Shown: positions 15,192 to 23,724 of the stretch, piece by piece
How the letters are laid out: the number at the start of each line of letters is the position of its first letter
Numbering within the stretch: the first letter of the stretch is position 1
Source: an uncultured Spirochaetaceae bacterium
Lineage (GTDB): Bacteria > Spirochaetota > Spirochaetia > Treponematales > Treponemataceae
Assembly (NCBI GenBank): GCA_902802305.1
Contig: CADCLG010000027.1
Span: forward strand, 1-36,396
Direction of reading: 5' to 3'
Length of the DNA: 36,396 bases
Translations under genes and position numbers: made by a program
The notes under the pieces: model-generated
What the model was told of the DNA's origin: nothing
Seen by the model: the letters and a program-made list of their open reading frames with translations, nothing else
Database searches by the model: none

Positions 15192-16613
15192 TTATTCAGA
15201 AATCCCTTTTTTCACAAAATCTTTTAAGTCCTTTATCTGTTTTAAAACAGATTCTGAAGCAGGACCGCCAATTGTATTTCTTGTCTCTACACAGGCTTCA
15301 ACTGAAATCTTTGAATAAATATCTTCTTCAATCAAAGGTGAACATTCCTTTAAAAGCTCGAGAGGCAAATCTTCAAGTTCACAATTTTTTTCGATTGCAT
15401 ATCTTACAGCCTTAGCAGAAACTCCATGCGCAGTTCTGAAAGGAAGACCTTTTCTTACAAGATAATCAGCAATATCTGTAGCATTAAGATAACCGCCATT
15501 ACAAGCTGCTCTCATTTTATCTTTATTCCAGGAGGCAGTTGCAATCATCTGTGTAAATACTTTGATATTCGCAATTACAGTGTCGCAGGCATCAAAAAGA
15601 CTTTCTTTATCTTCCTGCATATCCCTGTCATAAGCCAGAGGAAGAGCCTTCATCATTGTAAGAAGGGCAATTAAATCTCCGTAAACTTTACCTGTTCTTC
15701 CTCGAATTAATTCTGCAAAATCAGGATTTTTCTTTTGCGGCATGATTGAACTGCCTGTAGACCATTTTTCACTTAAACTGATAAAGTCAAACTCTGTTGT
15801 AGACCACAAAACAATTTCTTCGCAAAAACGTGAAAGATGCATCTGAAGCATAGAAAGATTAGAAGCAGTTTCAATACAATAATCTCTGTCTGATACAGAA
15901 TCAAGAGAATTATCAGTTACTCCAGCAAAGTCCATAAGCTTTGCTTCAAAAGTACGGTCTAAAGGTAATCCACTTCCCGCAAGAGCACAAGAACCGATTG
16001 GAGAAATATTAATTCTGCTTAAAGAATCCTTCAAACGATTAAAATCCCTTACAAGCATCCAGGCCCAGGCACAAAGATGATGAGCAAGAGTAACAGGCTG
16101 AGCATGCTGCATGTGAGTAAAGCCAGGCATAATTGTTTTTGTATTATTTTCTGCGATTTGAGTAAGAGCATCTATCAGAGTAAGAATTGTATTCTGCAAA
16201 TCAGGGATAAAGCGTCTTAAATAAAGTCTTTCATCCAAAGCAATCTGGTCATTTCGACTACGTCCGGTATGAACTTTTTTACCAGCTTCCCCTATTCTAT
16301 CTGTCAAAGTTGCTTCTACAAATGAATGAATATCTTCTGCCGAATAATCTATAGAAAGGCTTCCATTTTCCAAATCATCTTTAATTGACTGTAAGCCCTT
16401 TATAATCTGCTCTGCTTCCTCGTTAGAAATAAGCTTTACCTGACAAAGCATTTTTGCATGAGCTATGCTGCCTTTTATATCATCAAGAGCCATTCTTTCA
16501 TCAACGTGAATGGAAGTTTCAAAATCAACTGCCTGTGCATCGGGACCTTCTTGAAAACGCCCGTGCCATAAAGCCGCATGATTATCAGTTGTCATTGTTC
16601 CGTGTATTGCCAT
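15192..16613 (-). CDS. argH: Argininosuccinate lyase
   Basis: 473 residues. Last step of arginine synthesis: argininosuccinate to arginine and fumarate. LWHGRFQEGPDAQAVDFETSI, GSIAHAKML, the HTGRSRNDQIALD motif, and the fumarase-superfamily signature GSSIMPQKKNPD with the catalytic serine are present. No other arg gene is nearby. ATG 16613 lacks a Shine-Dalgarno, but TATAAT ends eight bases upstream, which suits a leaderless start. An internal ATG six codons later is the alternative. The amino-acid importer begins 62 bases downstream on the same strand. Confidence 0.96.
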   Translation of the reverse strand: MAIHGTMTTDNHAALWHGRFQEGPDAQAVDFETSIHVDERMALDDIKGSIAHAKMLCQVKLISNEEAEQIIKGLQSIKDDLENGSLSIDYSAEDIHSFVEATLTDRIGEAGKKVHTGRSRNDQIALDERLYLRRFIPDLQNTILTLIDALTQIAENNTKTIMPGFTHMQHAQPVTLAHHLCAWAWMLVRDFNRLKDSLSRINISPIGSCALAGSGLPLDRTFEAKLMDFAGVTDNSLDSVSDRDYCIETASNLSMLQMHLSRFCEEIVLWSTTEFDFISLSEKWSTGSSIMPQKKNPDFAELIRGRTGKVYGDLIALLTMMKALPLAYDRDMQEDKESLFDACDTVIANIKVFTQMIATASWNKDKMRAACNGGYLNATDIADYLVRKGLPFRTAHGVSAKAVRYAIEKNCELEDLPLELLKECSPLIEEDIYSKISVEACVETRNTIGGPASESVLKQIKDLKDFVKKGISE

Positions 16614-16621
16614 AATTATTC

Positions 16622-16650
16622 ATTATATAGAAATAAGCCATATAATTCAA
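16622..16650 (-). promoter_or_regulatory. argH promoter (leaderless type)
   Basis: TTGAAT (16650..16645), 17 bases, TATAAT (16627..16622) on the minus strand, with eight bases to ATG 16613. Confidence 0.7.
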
Positions 16651-16656
16651 TTATAG

Positions 16657-16685
16657 GGAAAAATTTGTGTACGGAAAAATTTGTG
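16657..16685. repeat. Two 13-base direct repeats upstream of argH
   Basis: GGAAAAATTTGTG occurs at 16657-16669 and 16673-16685, 16 bases apart, just beyond the argH -35. It does not resemble an ARG box (TGAAT...ATTCA). It may be an operator or chance AT-rich repetition. Confidence 0.5.
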
Positions 16686-16714
16686 AAAAAATATGTCTAA
16701 AAATAATTGAAAAA

Positions 16715-18460
16715 CTAATCAACCTGGGCTTTTTTAGATTTTTTATTCTTCTTTTTCTTGCCGGCCTTTTTATCGTCCTGTTCAGAATCAGTCTGCTCTT
16801 TCAGGCTCTTTTCATCTTCTCCGTCAGAAGTTTCTGAAGGTTCTGTATATACATCTGGGTTTTCGCTGTCTGTCAGAACAGGTAGAGTTGTATAAGCAGA
16901 AGTATCTTTACTGTCAATCTCCGGCAATTCTTCATCACCAAAAGTAACAGACTGTTCATTTTGCTTTAGCTCTTCATAAAGCTTTAACTCACGTTCAATA
17001 TGTTCCTTGTACTCTTTTTCAGTAATTTTTTCGTAATCATCCAGCTTACCAAAGTTATTGTTTTCATCAAGAAGAAGTGCAATAGCCATTTTCTTAAAAT
17101 AATTTTCCTCTTCAAGGGTATTTACACCGGTAAGAACATTATTAATAATTTCATGGGCAGGAAAATCCTTGATTAAAAGATGAACATTAGATATCTTATT
17201 TTCTCCCATGATTTCCAGAGTTTCAGAACTTGATCTTGCATCTCTGAATAAAGAAACATAATTCTTTTTCCATGCATCATAAGCAGAGTTTGTAGGTACT
17301 GGAGTTAAATACAAATCCAAAGCCTTTGCAATTTTTTCTACCCTACTATGACTGTACCAGGAAGGAATTATTGCAATCTTAGGATTGACAACAGTATTAT
17401 ATTGATTATCACCTCTTGGCCCCATTGGAAAACAGATAAAACCATAATCATCCATCATATTTTGCAGAGAATGATTTGCAATTGATTTATCCTGGTGACC
17501 AACGAGAAAGGCTGTTTTTCCTTTAATGAAGACATTATAACAATAATCATCATTGTCATTCTTTCCCTTTGGATACTGGTATTTTTTCCACATATCATGC
17601 ATCCAAGTGAAGGCTTCAGAAGTTTTGGAGCTTACAAGATTATTGTAATAAATGCCGTTTACATCTTTTCTGACAAGCGAAGTACCATTTGAAGCAAGAC
17701 ATAATTCAGAAAAATCATTCATATCAGAGGACATTGCCCAAATATCTGTATCGCCGTCATAATCTGTATCTTTTGTAAATTTTTTACAGAGATTCTCAAA
17801 GTTTTTCCAGGTCCATTTTCCCTGTGCCTGCAAATCATAAAGATATTCAGAAGTATATCCGTGCTCCTGTAAAATACGTTTATTAAAATAGACACCAGGA
17901 AGATTTTCATTTTTTTCCCAGCCAAAACTATAAAAAGAATGTCCCCTCCCCAATCTATTTACTGCATTCTGATTATATTTTACAGAATCAAAATAACTTA
18001 TATTACTTATGGTCGACAAATCATAAAACAAGCCAGCTCTTACCCCCTGCTGAGCTATACTTTCATCAATTATAAAAACATAGCTTTCATCAGGATTGCC
18101 TGCAACTTCCTCTACATAATCCTTTACGCAGTAATTTTTTACCATCTGGAAATAACCGTTTGCCCCCCAGAGCTTTTTTTGAATAATATTCACATTGTAA
18201 GTAGCTGTTGTCCATTCATGCCAAGCTTTTAGCATCTTTTGCTCTGTAGATTTTGGTTCGAGTTCAGGATTTGTATACCAGTCACCTATTACTATATTCA
18301 TTCCCTCAAAATCATAAGGCTTTTTTGTATTGGGATTAATTTTTACTTCAGCATCAGCAAATGGATTTTCTTCATCTACCTGTTTTGTAGAAGCACATCC
18401 GCTTATGAAAAATAAAAGTGTAAAAGAAAAAATGAAAAAAGATATCCGCTGTTTTATCAT
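16715..18460 (-). CDS. Carbohydrate ABC transporter solute-binding lipoprotein with charged C-terminal tail
   Basis: 581 residues, third paralogue of the receptors at 18601 and 20213. Signal peptide with lipobox FISGC (Cys about 22), then the shared opening YDFEGMNIVIGDWYTNP, GVYFNKRILQEHGY, WTWKNFENLCKKFTKDTDYDGDTD and KGKTAFLVGHQDKS, an SBP family 1 fold with an EF-hand-like DxDxDG loop. It is longer than its paralogues because of a tail of about 80 residues, acidic and Ser/Thr-rich, then polybasic at the end (KKAGKKKKNKKSKK). More diverged than the other two. Last gene of the sugar locus, with its own -10 at 18498..18493. Confidence 0.85.
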   Translation of the reverse strand: MIKQRISFFIFSFTLLFFISGCASTKQVDEENPFADAEVKINPNTKKPYDFEGMNIVIGDWYTNPELEPKSTEQKMLKAWHEWTTATYNVNIIQKKLWGANGYFQMVKNYCVKDYVEEVAGNPDESYVFIIDESIAQQGVRAGLFYDLSTISNISYFDSVKYNQNAVNRLGRGHSFYSFGWEKNENLPGVYFNKRILQEHGYTSEYLYDLQAQGKWTWKNFENLCKKFTKDTDYDGDTDIWAMSSDMNDFSELCLASNGTSLVRKDVNGIYYNNLVSSKTSEAFTWMHDMWKKYQYPKGKNDNDDYCYNVFIKGKTAFLVGHQDKSIANHSLQNMMDDYGFICFPMGPRGDNQYNTVVNPKIAIIPSWYSHSRVEKIAKALDLYLTPVPTNSAYDAWKKNYVSLFRDARSSSETLEIMGENKISNVHLLIKDFPAHEIINNVLTGVNTLEEENYFKKMAIALLLDENNNFGKLDDYEKITEKEYKEHIERELKLYEELKQNEQSVTFGDEELPEIDSKDTSAYTTLPVLTDSENPDVYTEPSETSDGEDEKSLKEQTDSEQDDKKAGKKKKNKKSKKAQVD

Positions 18461-18492
18461 AAAAATATAATTATCTCCAAATATTTACATAT

Positions 18493-18501
18493 ATTATATC
18501 A
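18493..18501 (-). promoter_or_regulatory. Candidate -10 of the receptor lipoprotein gene
   Basis: TGATATAAT on the minus strand, preceded by an A-rich stretch. It gives a leader of about 26 bases. A weaker member of the TGTGATAYAAW class. Confidence 0.45.
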
Positions 18502-18521
18502 TTTTTTCCAATGAATAAAAA

Positions 18522-18563
18522 CAAAAAAAACGCTGCTACAGACAAAAATGACTGCAACAGCGT
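18522..18563 (-). terminator. Intrinsic terminator after the 18601 receptor gene
   Basis: Minus-strand stem ACGCTGTTGCAG/CTGTAGCAGCGT (12 pairs, two of them G-U) with loop TCATTTTTGT, followed by eight T. A strong terminator, so the lipoprotein gene downstream needs its own promoter. Confidence 0.9.
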
Positions 18564-18600
18564 AAAATAATCTAAGTATTTATGCTAAGCAAGAAGAAAA

Positions 18601-19992
18601 TTAACGGTTGATATCGTCAAGAAGTCCCTGCCAAACCTTCTGAGTTGCTTCATACTCTTCCTGTGGTGTTCTCCAGCCCCAGCAGATTGAATTACACATA
18701 TCTTCCTGGCTAATTCCTGTAATAAGAACATCATAGCGTGGATTTGGATGCTGAGCCATCAAAACAAGAGTTTCATCTACAGCACGTGAATCACGGAAGC
18801 CTGCATAATAGCTTTCCTTCCATGCATCTGGACCATCATATCCAGGAGCTGGAAGATTGTAAAGTTCAACAGCTTTAGCCATCTTATTGATTGTTTCATC
18901 ATCATAACATGTAGGAATTATCCACATTGGTGTATCATGAATAGTTCTGTATTCCTGGCTGCCGTGAGGTCCAAGAGGGAATGCAACAAAGCCCCAGTCA
19001 TCAGCCATAGGAGACAATGCACCATTAGGCTGAGCATTGTATTCCTGATGACACATAAAAGCTGTTTCACCGTTTAAGAAGGCTGTAAAGAAGTAATCCC
19101 ATGCAGCACCTTCAGCCTGTGGCAACTGATAATTTGAGAACATATATGCAATCCAGTTGAAAGCTTCCATAGAATTATCTGAACCGGCATTGTTGTAGAA
19201 CTTTCCATTTGCATCTCGTGCAATTTTACTTCCACCGTTTGAATCAAGGGCATTTGCTGTAAAACATGTATAGAAAGAAGACATAGCATACTGATCAATA
19301 ACACCGTCGTTATCGGTATCCCGTGTCAATGTTTTACACATTTCTTCAAATGTAGCCCATGTCCATTTTTTTTCTTTCTGCAAATCATAAGGATAGTCAG
19401 GACTATAACCAGCTTCCTGAAGAAGTCTTTTATTGAAGAAAATACCTTCGCGAGGTTCTGGAATACCAAAATTGAATGTATAGAAAGAATTGCCTTTTTC
19501 AAGAAGTCTTACTACAGACTGATCATAAATAGATGCATCATGATAATCTACTGATGTTACTTTTCCAAGGTCATAGAAAAGTCCAGCCTTGATACCTACA
19601 TTTGCAGAACGACCATCAATACAGAACATATACAAATCAGGGTCACCTGCACTTCCAGTCATACAATAGTTAGCAACAAACTGAGGCTGACTTGCCCAAC
19701 CTGCTGAAGCCTTTTGAACAACTTTTACATTGTAAGTATTCATTGTCCATTCACGGAAAGCCTTCTGATCTTCCTGCATCTTAGAAGCAGGTGGCTGGTT
19801 AGGGTCAGACCACCAGTCTCCCAGAATAATGCTCATTCCTTTAAAGTCGTAAACTTTCTTGGTCTTTGGATCCTTCTGTTTTTCCAGTTTTTTGTAAGGA
19901 TCATCCTTCTTCTTCTTTGCAGCAGAAAGTGTACCTGCGAGCATAAGAACTGCCATACCAAGCAACAATGCTTTTTTTAATGTGTGTTTCAT
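18601..19992 (-). CDS. Extracellular carbohydrate solute-binding protein (paralogue 2)
   Basis: 463 residues. A signal peptide (about 1-24, ending GTLSA) without lipobox suggests a soluble periplasmic protein. The mature N-terminus is lysine-rich (AAKKKKDDPYKK). The SBP family 1 fold is supported by GIFFNKRLLQEAGY, WTWATFEEMCKTLTRD, DTDNDGVIDQY (a calcium-type loop), FLNGETAFMC and DDWGFVAFPLGP. It is very similar to the 20213 product over its full length, so the pair arose by tandem duplication. GGAGG precedes the ATG. It has its own extended -10 promoter, a 17-base palindrome in the leader and a strong terminator. Confidence 0.9.
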   Translation of the reverse strand: MKHTLKKALLLGMAVLMLAGTLSAAKKKKDDPYKKLEKQKDPKTKKVYDFKGMSIILGDWWSDPNQPPASKMQEDQKAFREWTMNTYNVKVVQKASAGWASQPQFVANYCMTGSAGDPDLYMFCIDGRSANVGIKAGLFYDLGKVTSVDYHDASIYDQSVVRLLEKGNSFYTFNFGIPEPREGIFFNKRLLQEAGYSPDYPYDLQKEKKWTWATFEEMCKTLTRDTDNDGVIDQYAMSSFYTCFTANALDSNGGSKIARDANGKFYNNAGSDNSMEAFNWIAYMFSNYQLPQAEGAAWDYFFTAFLNGETAFMCHQEYNAQPNGALSPMADDWGFVAFPLGPHGSQEYRTIHDTPMWIIPTCYDDETINKMAKAVELYNLPAPGYDGPDAWKESYYAGFRDSRAVDETLVLMAQHPNPRYDVLITGISQEDMCNSICWGWRTPQEEYEATQKVWQGLLDDINR

Positions 19993-20004
19993 TTATCCTC
20001 CATA

Positions 20005-20042
20005 AAAAACATTATGTTTTTCTGAATTAATTTTATATCACA
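20005..20042 (-). promoter_or_regulatory. Promoter and palindromic candidate operator of the 18601 receptor gene
   Basis: TGTGATATAAA (20042..20032) is an extended -10 with a T8 tract upstream and an expected start near 20025. Immediately downstream is the perfect 17-base palindrome AAAAACATTATGTTTTT (20005-20021), between the start and the ribosome site, where a repressor could block transcription. Confidence 0.55.
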
Positions 20043-20152
20043 ATTAAAAAAAAGTAAAATTTTATTTAAAGAAAATGATTAAAAAAGTTATTTTTTTTGT
20101 TATTTTTAAGTATTTTTACTTAATATTCCAATTATTTTGTACAAAAAAAGAT

Positions 20153-20190
20153 AAAAAAAAGGATTGCCAGAAAAACTGACAACCCTTTTT
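20153..20190 (-). terminator. Intrinsic terminator after the 20213 receptor gene
   Basis: Minus-strand stem AAAAAGGGTTGTCAG/CTGGCAATCCTTTTT (15 pairs, two G-U) with a TTTTT loop and a T run. The rest of the 220-base gap to 18601 is AT-rich and holds only the promoter and palindrome. Confidence 0.9.
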
Positions 20191-20212
20191 GCTAAAAGCT
20201 TATTTTATGCAA

Positions 20213-21595
20213 TTATCTGTTGCAGTCGTCAAGAAGACCCTGCAATACATTCTTGCCTTCTTCGTAAGCTTCTGTTGGTGTCATCCATCCGCCACAAATC
20301 TGCCAAATCATGTTGCGGTCGATACCAGGAATAAGTGTATCGAAACGTGGGTTTGGAGTAGCTGCCATCAATTCAAGTGTTTCATCTACAGCACGTGCAT
20401 CGCGGAATCCAGCATAGTAGCCTTCTTTCCATGCATCTGGACCATCATATCCAGGTGTTGGTTCAAGCCAGAGGTCAACAGCTTTTGCAATTTTTTCAGC
20501 TGTTTCGTGGTCATAGCAAGAAGGAATTACACACATGTTTGTATCATGAATTGTCTTATATACTTTGTCTCCAGATGGTCCGAGTGGGAAGCATACAAAG
20601 CCCCAGTCATCAGCCATTGAAGCAAATTTTCCGTTTGGCTGAGCATTGTATTCCTGATCTGCAAGGAATGCTACTTCTCCATTCTGGAAAGCTGTATAGA
20701 AGTAATCCCAGTTTGCACCTTCTGGCTGTGGCAACTGATATGTCATGAACATATGCTGAATCCAGTTCCATGCTTCCATTGATTTTTCTGAACCACAGTT
20801 GTTGAAGTATTTTCCGTTTGCATCGCGTCCTACGATAGAACCACCGTTTGAATCAAGAGCTGAATAAGAGAATTCTGTGTTGAAAGAAGCCATAGCATAT
20901 ACATCGATAACACCATCGTTATCTGTATCACGTGTCATTTTCTTACACATATCTTCGAATGTTTCCCATGTCCATTTGCCCTGTTTCTGCAAGTCATATG
21001 GAAGGTCTGGATCATATCCGTTTTCCTGAAGGATTCTCTTGTTGAAGAACATACCATTCTTTGGTTCTGGTTTTCCCCAGTTGAAAGCATAGAAAGAATT
21101 ACCTTTTACAAGCTTCTGAATACAACCCTGATCATATTTAGATGCATCCTTATAGTCTACAGATTTAATTGTTGACAAATCTGTATAAAGACTAGCTCTT
21201 ACACCAGTAATTGCAGAACGTCCATCGATAATGAAAACATAGTTTTCATCTCCACCAGTAATACAGAAGTTTGAAACAAACTGTGGATTTGAAGCCCATC
21301 CAGAAACAGCCTGCTGTGTAATCTTTACATTATAAGTATCACATGTCCACTGTCTCCAAGCTCTTTCATCTTCCTGAGCTTTAGATGCTGTAGGTGCAGT
21401 TGGATCTGACCACCAGTCACCAATGATAACTTCCATACCTTTGAAGTCCCATTTTTTCTTTGTATCTGGATTTACCTGTGGCTTAATTTTCTTGTAAGGA
21501 TCATCCTTCTTTTTCTTTGCAGCAGACAATGTTGATGTTGCCATAAGAACTGCAAAACCAATAAACAGAACCTTTTTCCATGTTCCTTTAATCAT
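20213..21595 (-). CDS. Extracellular carbohydrate solute-binding protein (paralogue 1)
   Basis: 460 residues, near-copy of the 18601 product in length and motifs. Signal peptide ending near TSTLSA, mature start AAKKKKDDPYKKI, MEVIIGDWWSDP, MFFNKRILQENGYD, WTWETFEDMCKKMTRDTDNDGVID with the DxDxDG loop, FQNGEVAFLADQEYNAQPNG and DDWGFVCFPLGP. It would deliver a carbohydrate to one or both permease pairs of the locus. GGAGG precedes the ATG. First of three consecutive receptor genes, with its own extended -10 promoter and strong terminator, fitting the need for excess receptor over permease. Confidence 0.9.
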   Translation of the reverse strand: MIKGTWKKVLFIGFAVLMATSTLSAAKKKKDDPYKKIKPQVNPDTKKKWDFKGMEVIIGDWWSDPTAPTASKAQEDERAWRQWTCDTYNVKITQQAVSGWASNPQFVSNFCITGGDENYVFIIDGRSAITGVRASLYTDLSTIKSVDYKDASKYDQGCIQKLVKGNSFYAFNWGKPEPKNGMFFNKRILQENGYDPDLPYDLQKQGKWTWETFEDMCKKMTRDTDNDGVIDVYAMASFNTEFSYSALDSNGGSIVGRDANGKYFNNCGSEKSMEAWNWIQHMFMTYQLPQPEGANWDYFYTAFQNGEVAFLADQEYNAQPNGKFASMADDWGFVCFPLGPSGDKVYKTIHDTNMCVIPSCYDHETAEKIAKAVDLWLEPTPGYDGPDAWKEGYYAGFRDARAVDETLELMAATPNPRFDTLIPGIDRNMIWQICGGWMTPTEAYEEGKNVLQGLLDDCNR

Positions 21596-21645
21596 TTTTT
21601 TCGCCTCCTAATCGCTTTGTTTAATGATTATTTATATAATTTTTA

Positions 21646-21656
21646 ATTATATCACA
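21646..21656 (-). promoter_or_regulatory. Extended -10 promoter of the 20213 receptor gene
   Basis: TGTGATATAAT on the minus strand (-10 hexamer 21651..21646) with a T7 tract about five bases upstream. Expected start near 21639, giving a leader of about 44 bases. Confidence 0.65.
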
Positions 21657-21739
21657 ACTAATAAAAAAACGGAATTTTTTTATTATTGTTTTTTTTAATA
21701 CAATAAACTTTATTTATTATTGCACCGCCATTTAAAGCA

Positions 21740-21771
21740 AATGTGCGGAGCCTGATCAGACGCCGCACATT
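21740..21771 (-). terminator. Terminator-like hairpin after the second permease pair
   Basis: Minus-strand AATGTGCGG/CCGCACATT (nine pairs) with a 14-base loop containing CTGATCAG. It is followed by TTGCTTTA, a poor T-tract, so read-through into the receptor genes is plausible. Confidence 0.65.
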
Positions 21772-21793
21772 AAACAAATAGTTTTATAAAAGA

Positions 21794-22792
21794 TTACATC
21801 TTAACACCAGTAGAAGCCAAACTTTCTACAAAGAGGTTCTGACAGAAGATGTAAAGAATGATTACTGGAATAATCATCAACAGAACACCTGTAGAAAGAA
21901 CAGCGTTTGAATATGCAACTGGAGCAACTACAGAACCGCCGTTTACAGCAGAAAGGTACTGTCCAAATCTTTCTACAAGACCAGAAATCTGTGTTGAAAG
22001 TAATTTAATCTTTCCTAAGAACAACTCAGTATAGAAACTGTCAGTCCACTGCCATACAAAAGAAAAGAGGAAGCATGATGTCAAAATAGGTTTTGCACCA
22101 GGAATCATAATTCTAAAGAAAGTTGCAAATGGACCACAACCGTCTACATAAGCAGCTTCTTCCAATTCAAATGGGAAACCAAGGAAGAACTGACGAATCA
22201 TGAAGATATAAAGTCCGTTCTTCAAGCCCATACATCCAAGACACATTAACAGGTAAGGAACCATGGAACCACGAAGGTTCAACTGTTTTCCAAAGAAGTT
22301 AAAGTATCGGAAGTGAAGGAAGAGTGATGTAGAAATTGTCTGAGGAGGAATAACGATAATCAAAACTACACAGAAAAACCAGAATCTTTTTAATGGAAAG
22401 TGGAATCTTGAAAAACCGTATCCAACAAGACTGCATACAAAAACTTCAATAAGGGAAACCAAAATAGAAACCCAGATTGTATTGAAGAGAGAATGTTTGT
22501 AATCAAGCAGAGAAAGTGCAATTCTCCAGTTGCTCAATGAAAAATGCTTTGGAAGAACGATAATTGTCGTATCATACAAGTCTTTTTCAGCCATAAAACT
22601 GAAAGAAAACTTATTCAAAATCGGCTGGATTATCATAAAACACATACCAAAAAGCAGAATGCCGCGGAAAATAGCAATTGCATATTTTTTTGTAGTTTCA
22701 GTTAAAAGAACTCCGCCAGAAGCTTCATTGCGCTCCCAAAAAGATCTTTTTTCTGCAACTACTGTTTTTTCTTTCTTATCCTTTTTAGTCAT
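21794..22792 (-). CDS. Carbohydrate ABC transporter permease, MalG type (pair 2)
   Basis: 332 residues, CUT1-family inner-membrane permease. A charged N-terminal extension of about 35 residues precedes six membrane helices. The EAA loop that docks the ATPase reads EEAAYVDGCGPFATFFRIMIPGAKP near residues 215-240. The C-terminus FVESLASTGVKM is typical of MalG-like subunits. It overlaps the upstream MalF-type gene by eight bases and is followed by a terminator-like hairpin before the receptors. Confidence 0.92.
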   Translation of the reverse strand: MTKKDKKEKTVVAEKRSFWERNEASGGVLLTETTKKYAIAIFRGILLFGMCFMIIQPILNKFSFSFMAEKDLYDTTIIVLPKHFSLSNWRIALSLLDYKHSLFNTIWVSILVSLIEVFVCSLVGYGFSRFHFPLKRFWFFCVVLIIVIPPQTISTSLFLHFRYFNFFGKQLNLRGSMVPYLLMCLGCMGLKNGLYIFMIRQFFLGFPFELEEAAYVDGCGPFATFFRIMIPGAKPILTSCFLFSFVWQWTDSFYTELFLGKIKLLSTQISGLVERFGQYLSAVNGGSVVAPVAYSNAVLSTGVLLMIIPVIILYIFCQNLFVESLASTGVKM

Positions 22793-23723
22793 AGTTATAT
22801 ACCACCTTAGAAATAATAAGTGAAGTTAGACCTATCAGCAACATACAAACAACAAAGTAAATCCATGCCAATGCAGAAGAATATCCATAATTCAACTGAA
22901 TAACCATCTGATCATTAATCTTTTTCATAATTTGATTGTCTGTCTTCATAAAGAAGTCAACAATTGTGTAAATCCAACATACCAGCATCAAAGGACTTAC
23001 CATTGGAACTGTAATTTTCCAAAGGCTTTCCCATGATGTACAACCTTCCATCTGAGCGGCTTCATACATACTTGGTGATATATTCTGAAGACCAGAAAGG
23101 AAGATTATAATCTGAATACCAGATGCCATGGCAACATCATAAATAGAATCGATAATTTCAAACAATGTTTTGAAAACTTTTCCACTTACTCCGTTTACAC
23201 CACCAGTATTGGAAACCAGAATATTTTCAAGAACCGTAGTAATTGTATTTGAATTACCGGCTTCTTCAATAGTTTCCTTCAACTGAGCCATCAAAGTATT
23301 GCTATATTCCAATCCAACCAAAACTCCGGAAGAAAGAATAACTGCAAGGAAGAAAATTGAACGTGCTAAAGTTCTTCCTTTAAATTTCTGATTCAAAAGC
23401 AAGGCAACAAAGAAACTGAAAACTATAGTAGCAATTGAGCGGTATAACATTGTTGTTATAGAATTAACTAACATTCGGTTAAATTCCGGGTCAACTGTCA
23501 AAGCTCTTTTATAGTTTGCATAATCATTCCAGTTTAATGCAAAACCCTGATTTGAAATTACAACTTCACTAAAGCTCATGTGCAGAGACTGAGCAAGAGG
23601 TCTAACCATGAATACGATAAAACCAATGATAAATGGAAGAATAAATATATATCCATATACGGCTCTACGTCCTGTAAGACCTACCTTTCTTTTAAGGCTA
23701 AGCTTATTTTTCAACTGCGGCAT
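22785..23723 (-). CDS. Carbohydrate ABC transporter permease, MalF type (pair 2)
   Basis: 312 residues, CUT1-family. The first helix GYIFILPFIIGFIVFMVRPLAQSLHMSF is the usual MalF/UgpA opening. The EAA loop is MYEAAQMEGCTSWESLWKITVPMVSP. Relative to the pair-1 subunit it has an extra region (about 135-185, LKETIEEAGNSNTITTVLENILVSNTGGVNG) that probably forms a periplasmic loop. GGAGG precedes the ATG, which starts one base after the DUF5696-like stop. Confidence 0.92.
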   Translation of the reverse strand: MPQLKNKLSLKRKVGLTGRRAVYGYIFILPFIIGFIVFMVRPLAQSLHMSFSEVVISNQGFALNWNDYANYKRALTVDPEFNRMLVNSITTMLYRSIATIVFSFFVALLLNQKFKGRTLARSIFFLAVILSSGVLVGLEYSNTLMAQLKETIEEAGNSNTITTVLENILVSNTGGVNGVSGKVFKTLFEIIDSIYDVAMASGIQIIIFLSGLQNISPSMYEAAQMEGCTSWESLWKITVPMVSPLMLVCWIYTIVDFFMKTDNQIMKKINDQMVIQLNYGYSSALAWIYFVVCMLLIGLTSLIISKVVYNYD

Positions 23724-23724
23724 A

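Noticed and set aside
16715..16960. Charged C-terminal tail of the lipoprotein as a frameshift artefact
   Set aside because: The tail is in frame, has biased acidic and lysine-rich composition typical of real linkers and ends at a normal stop.
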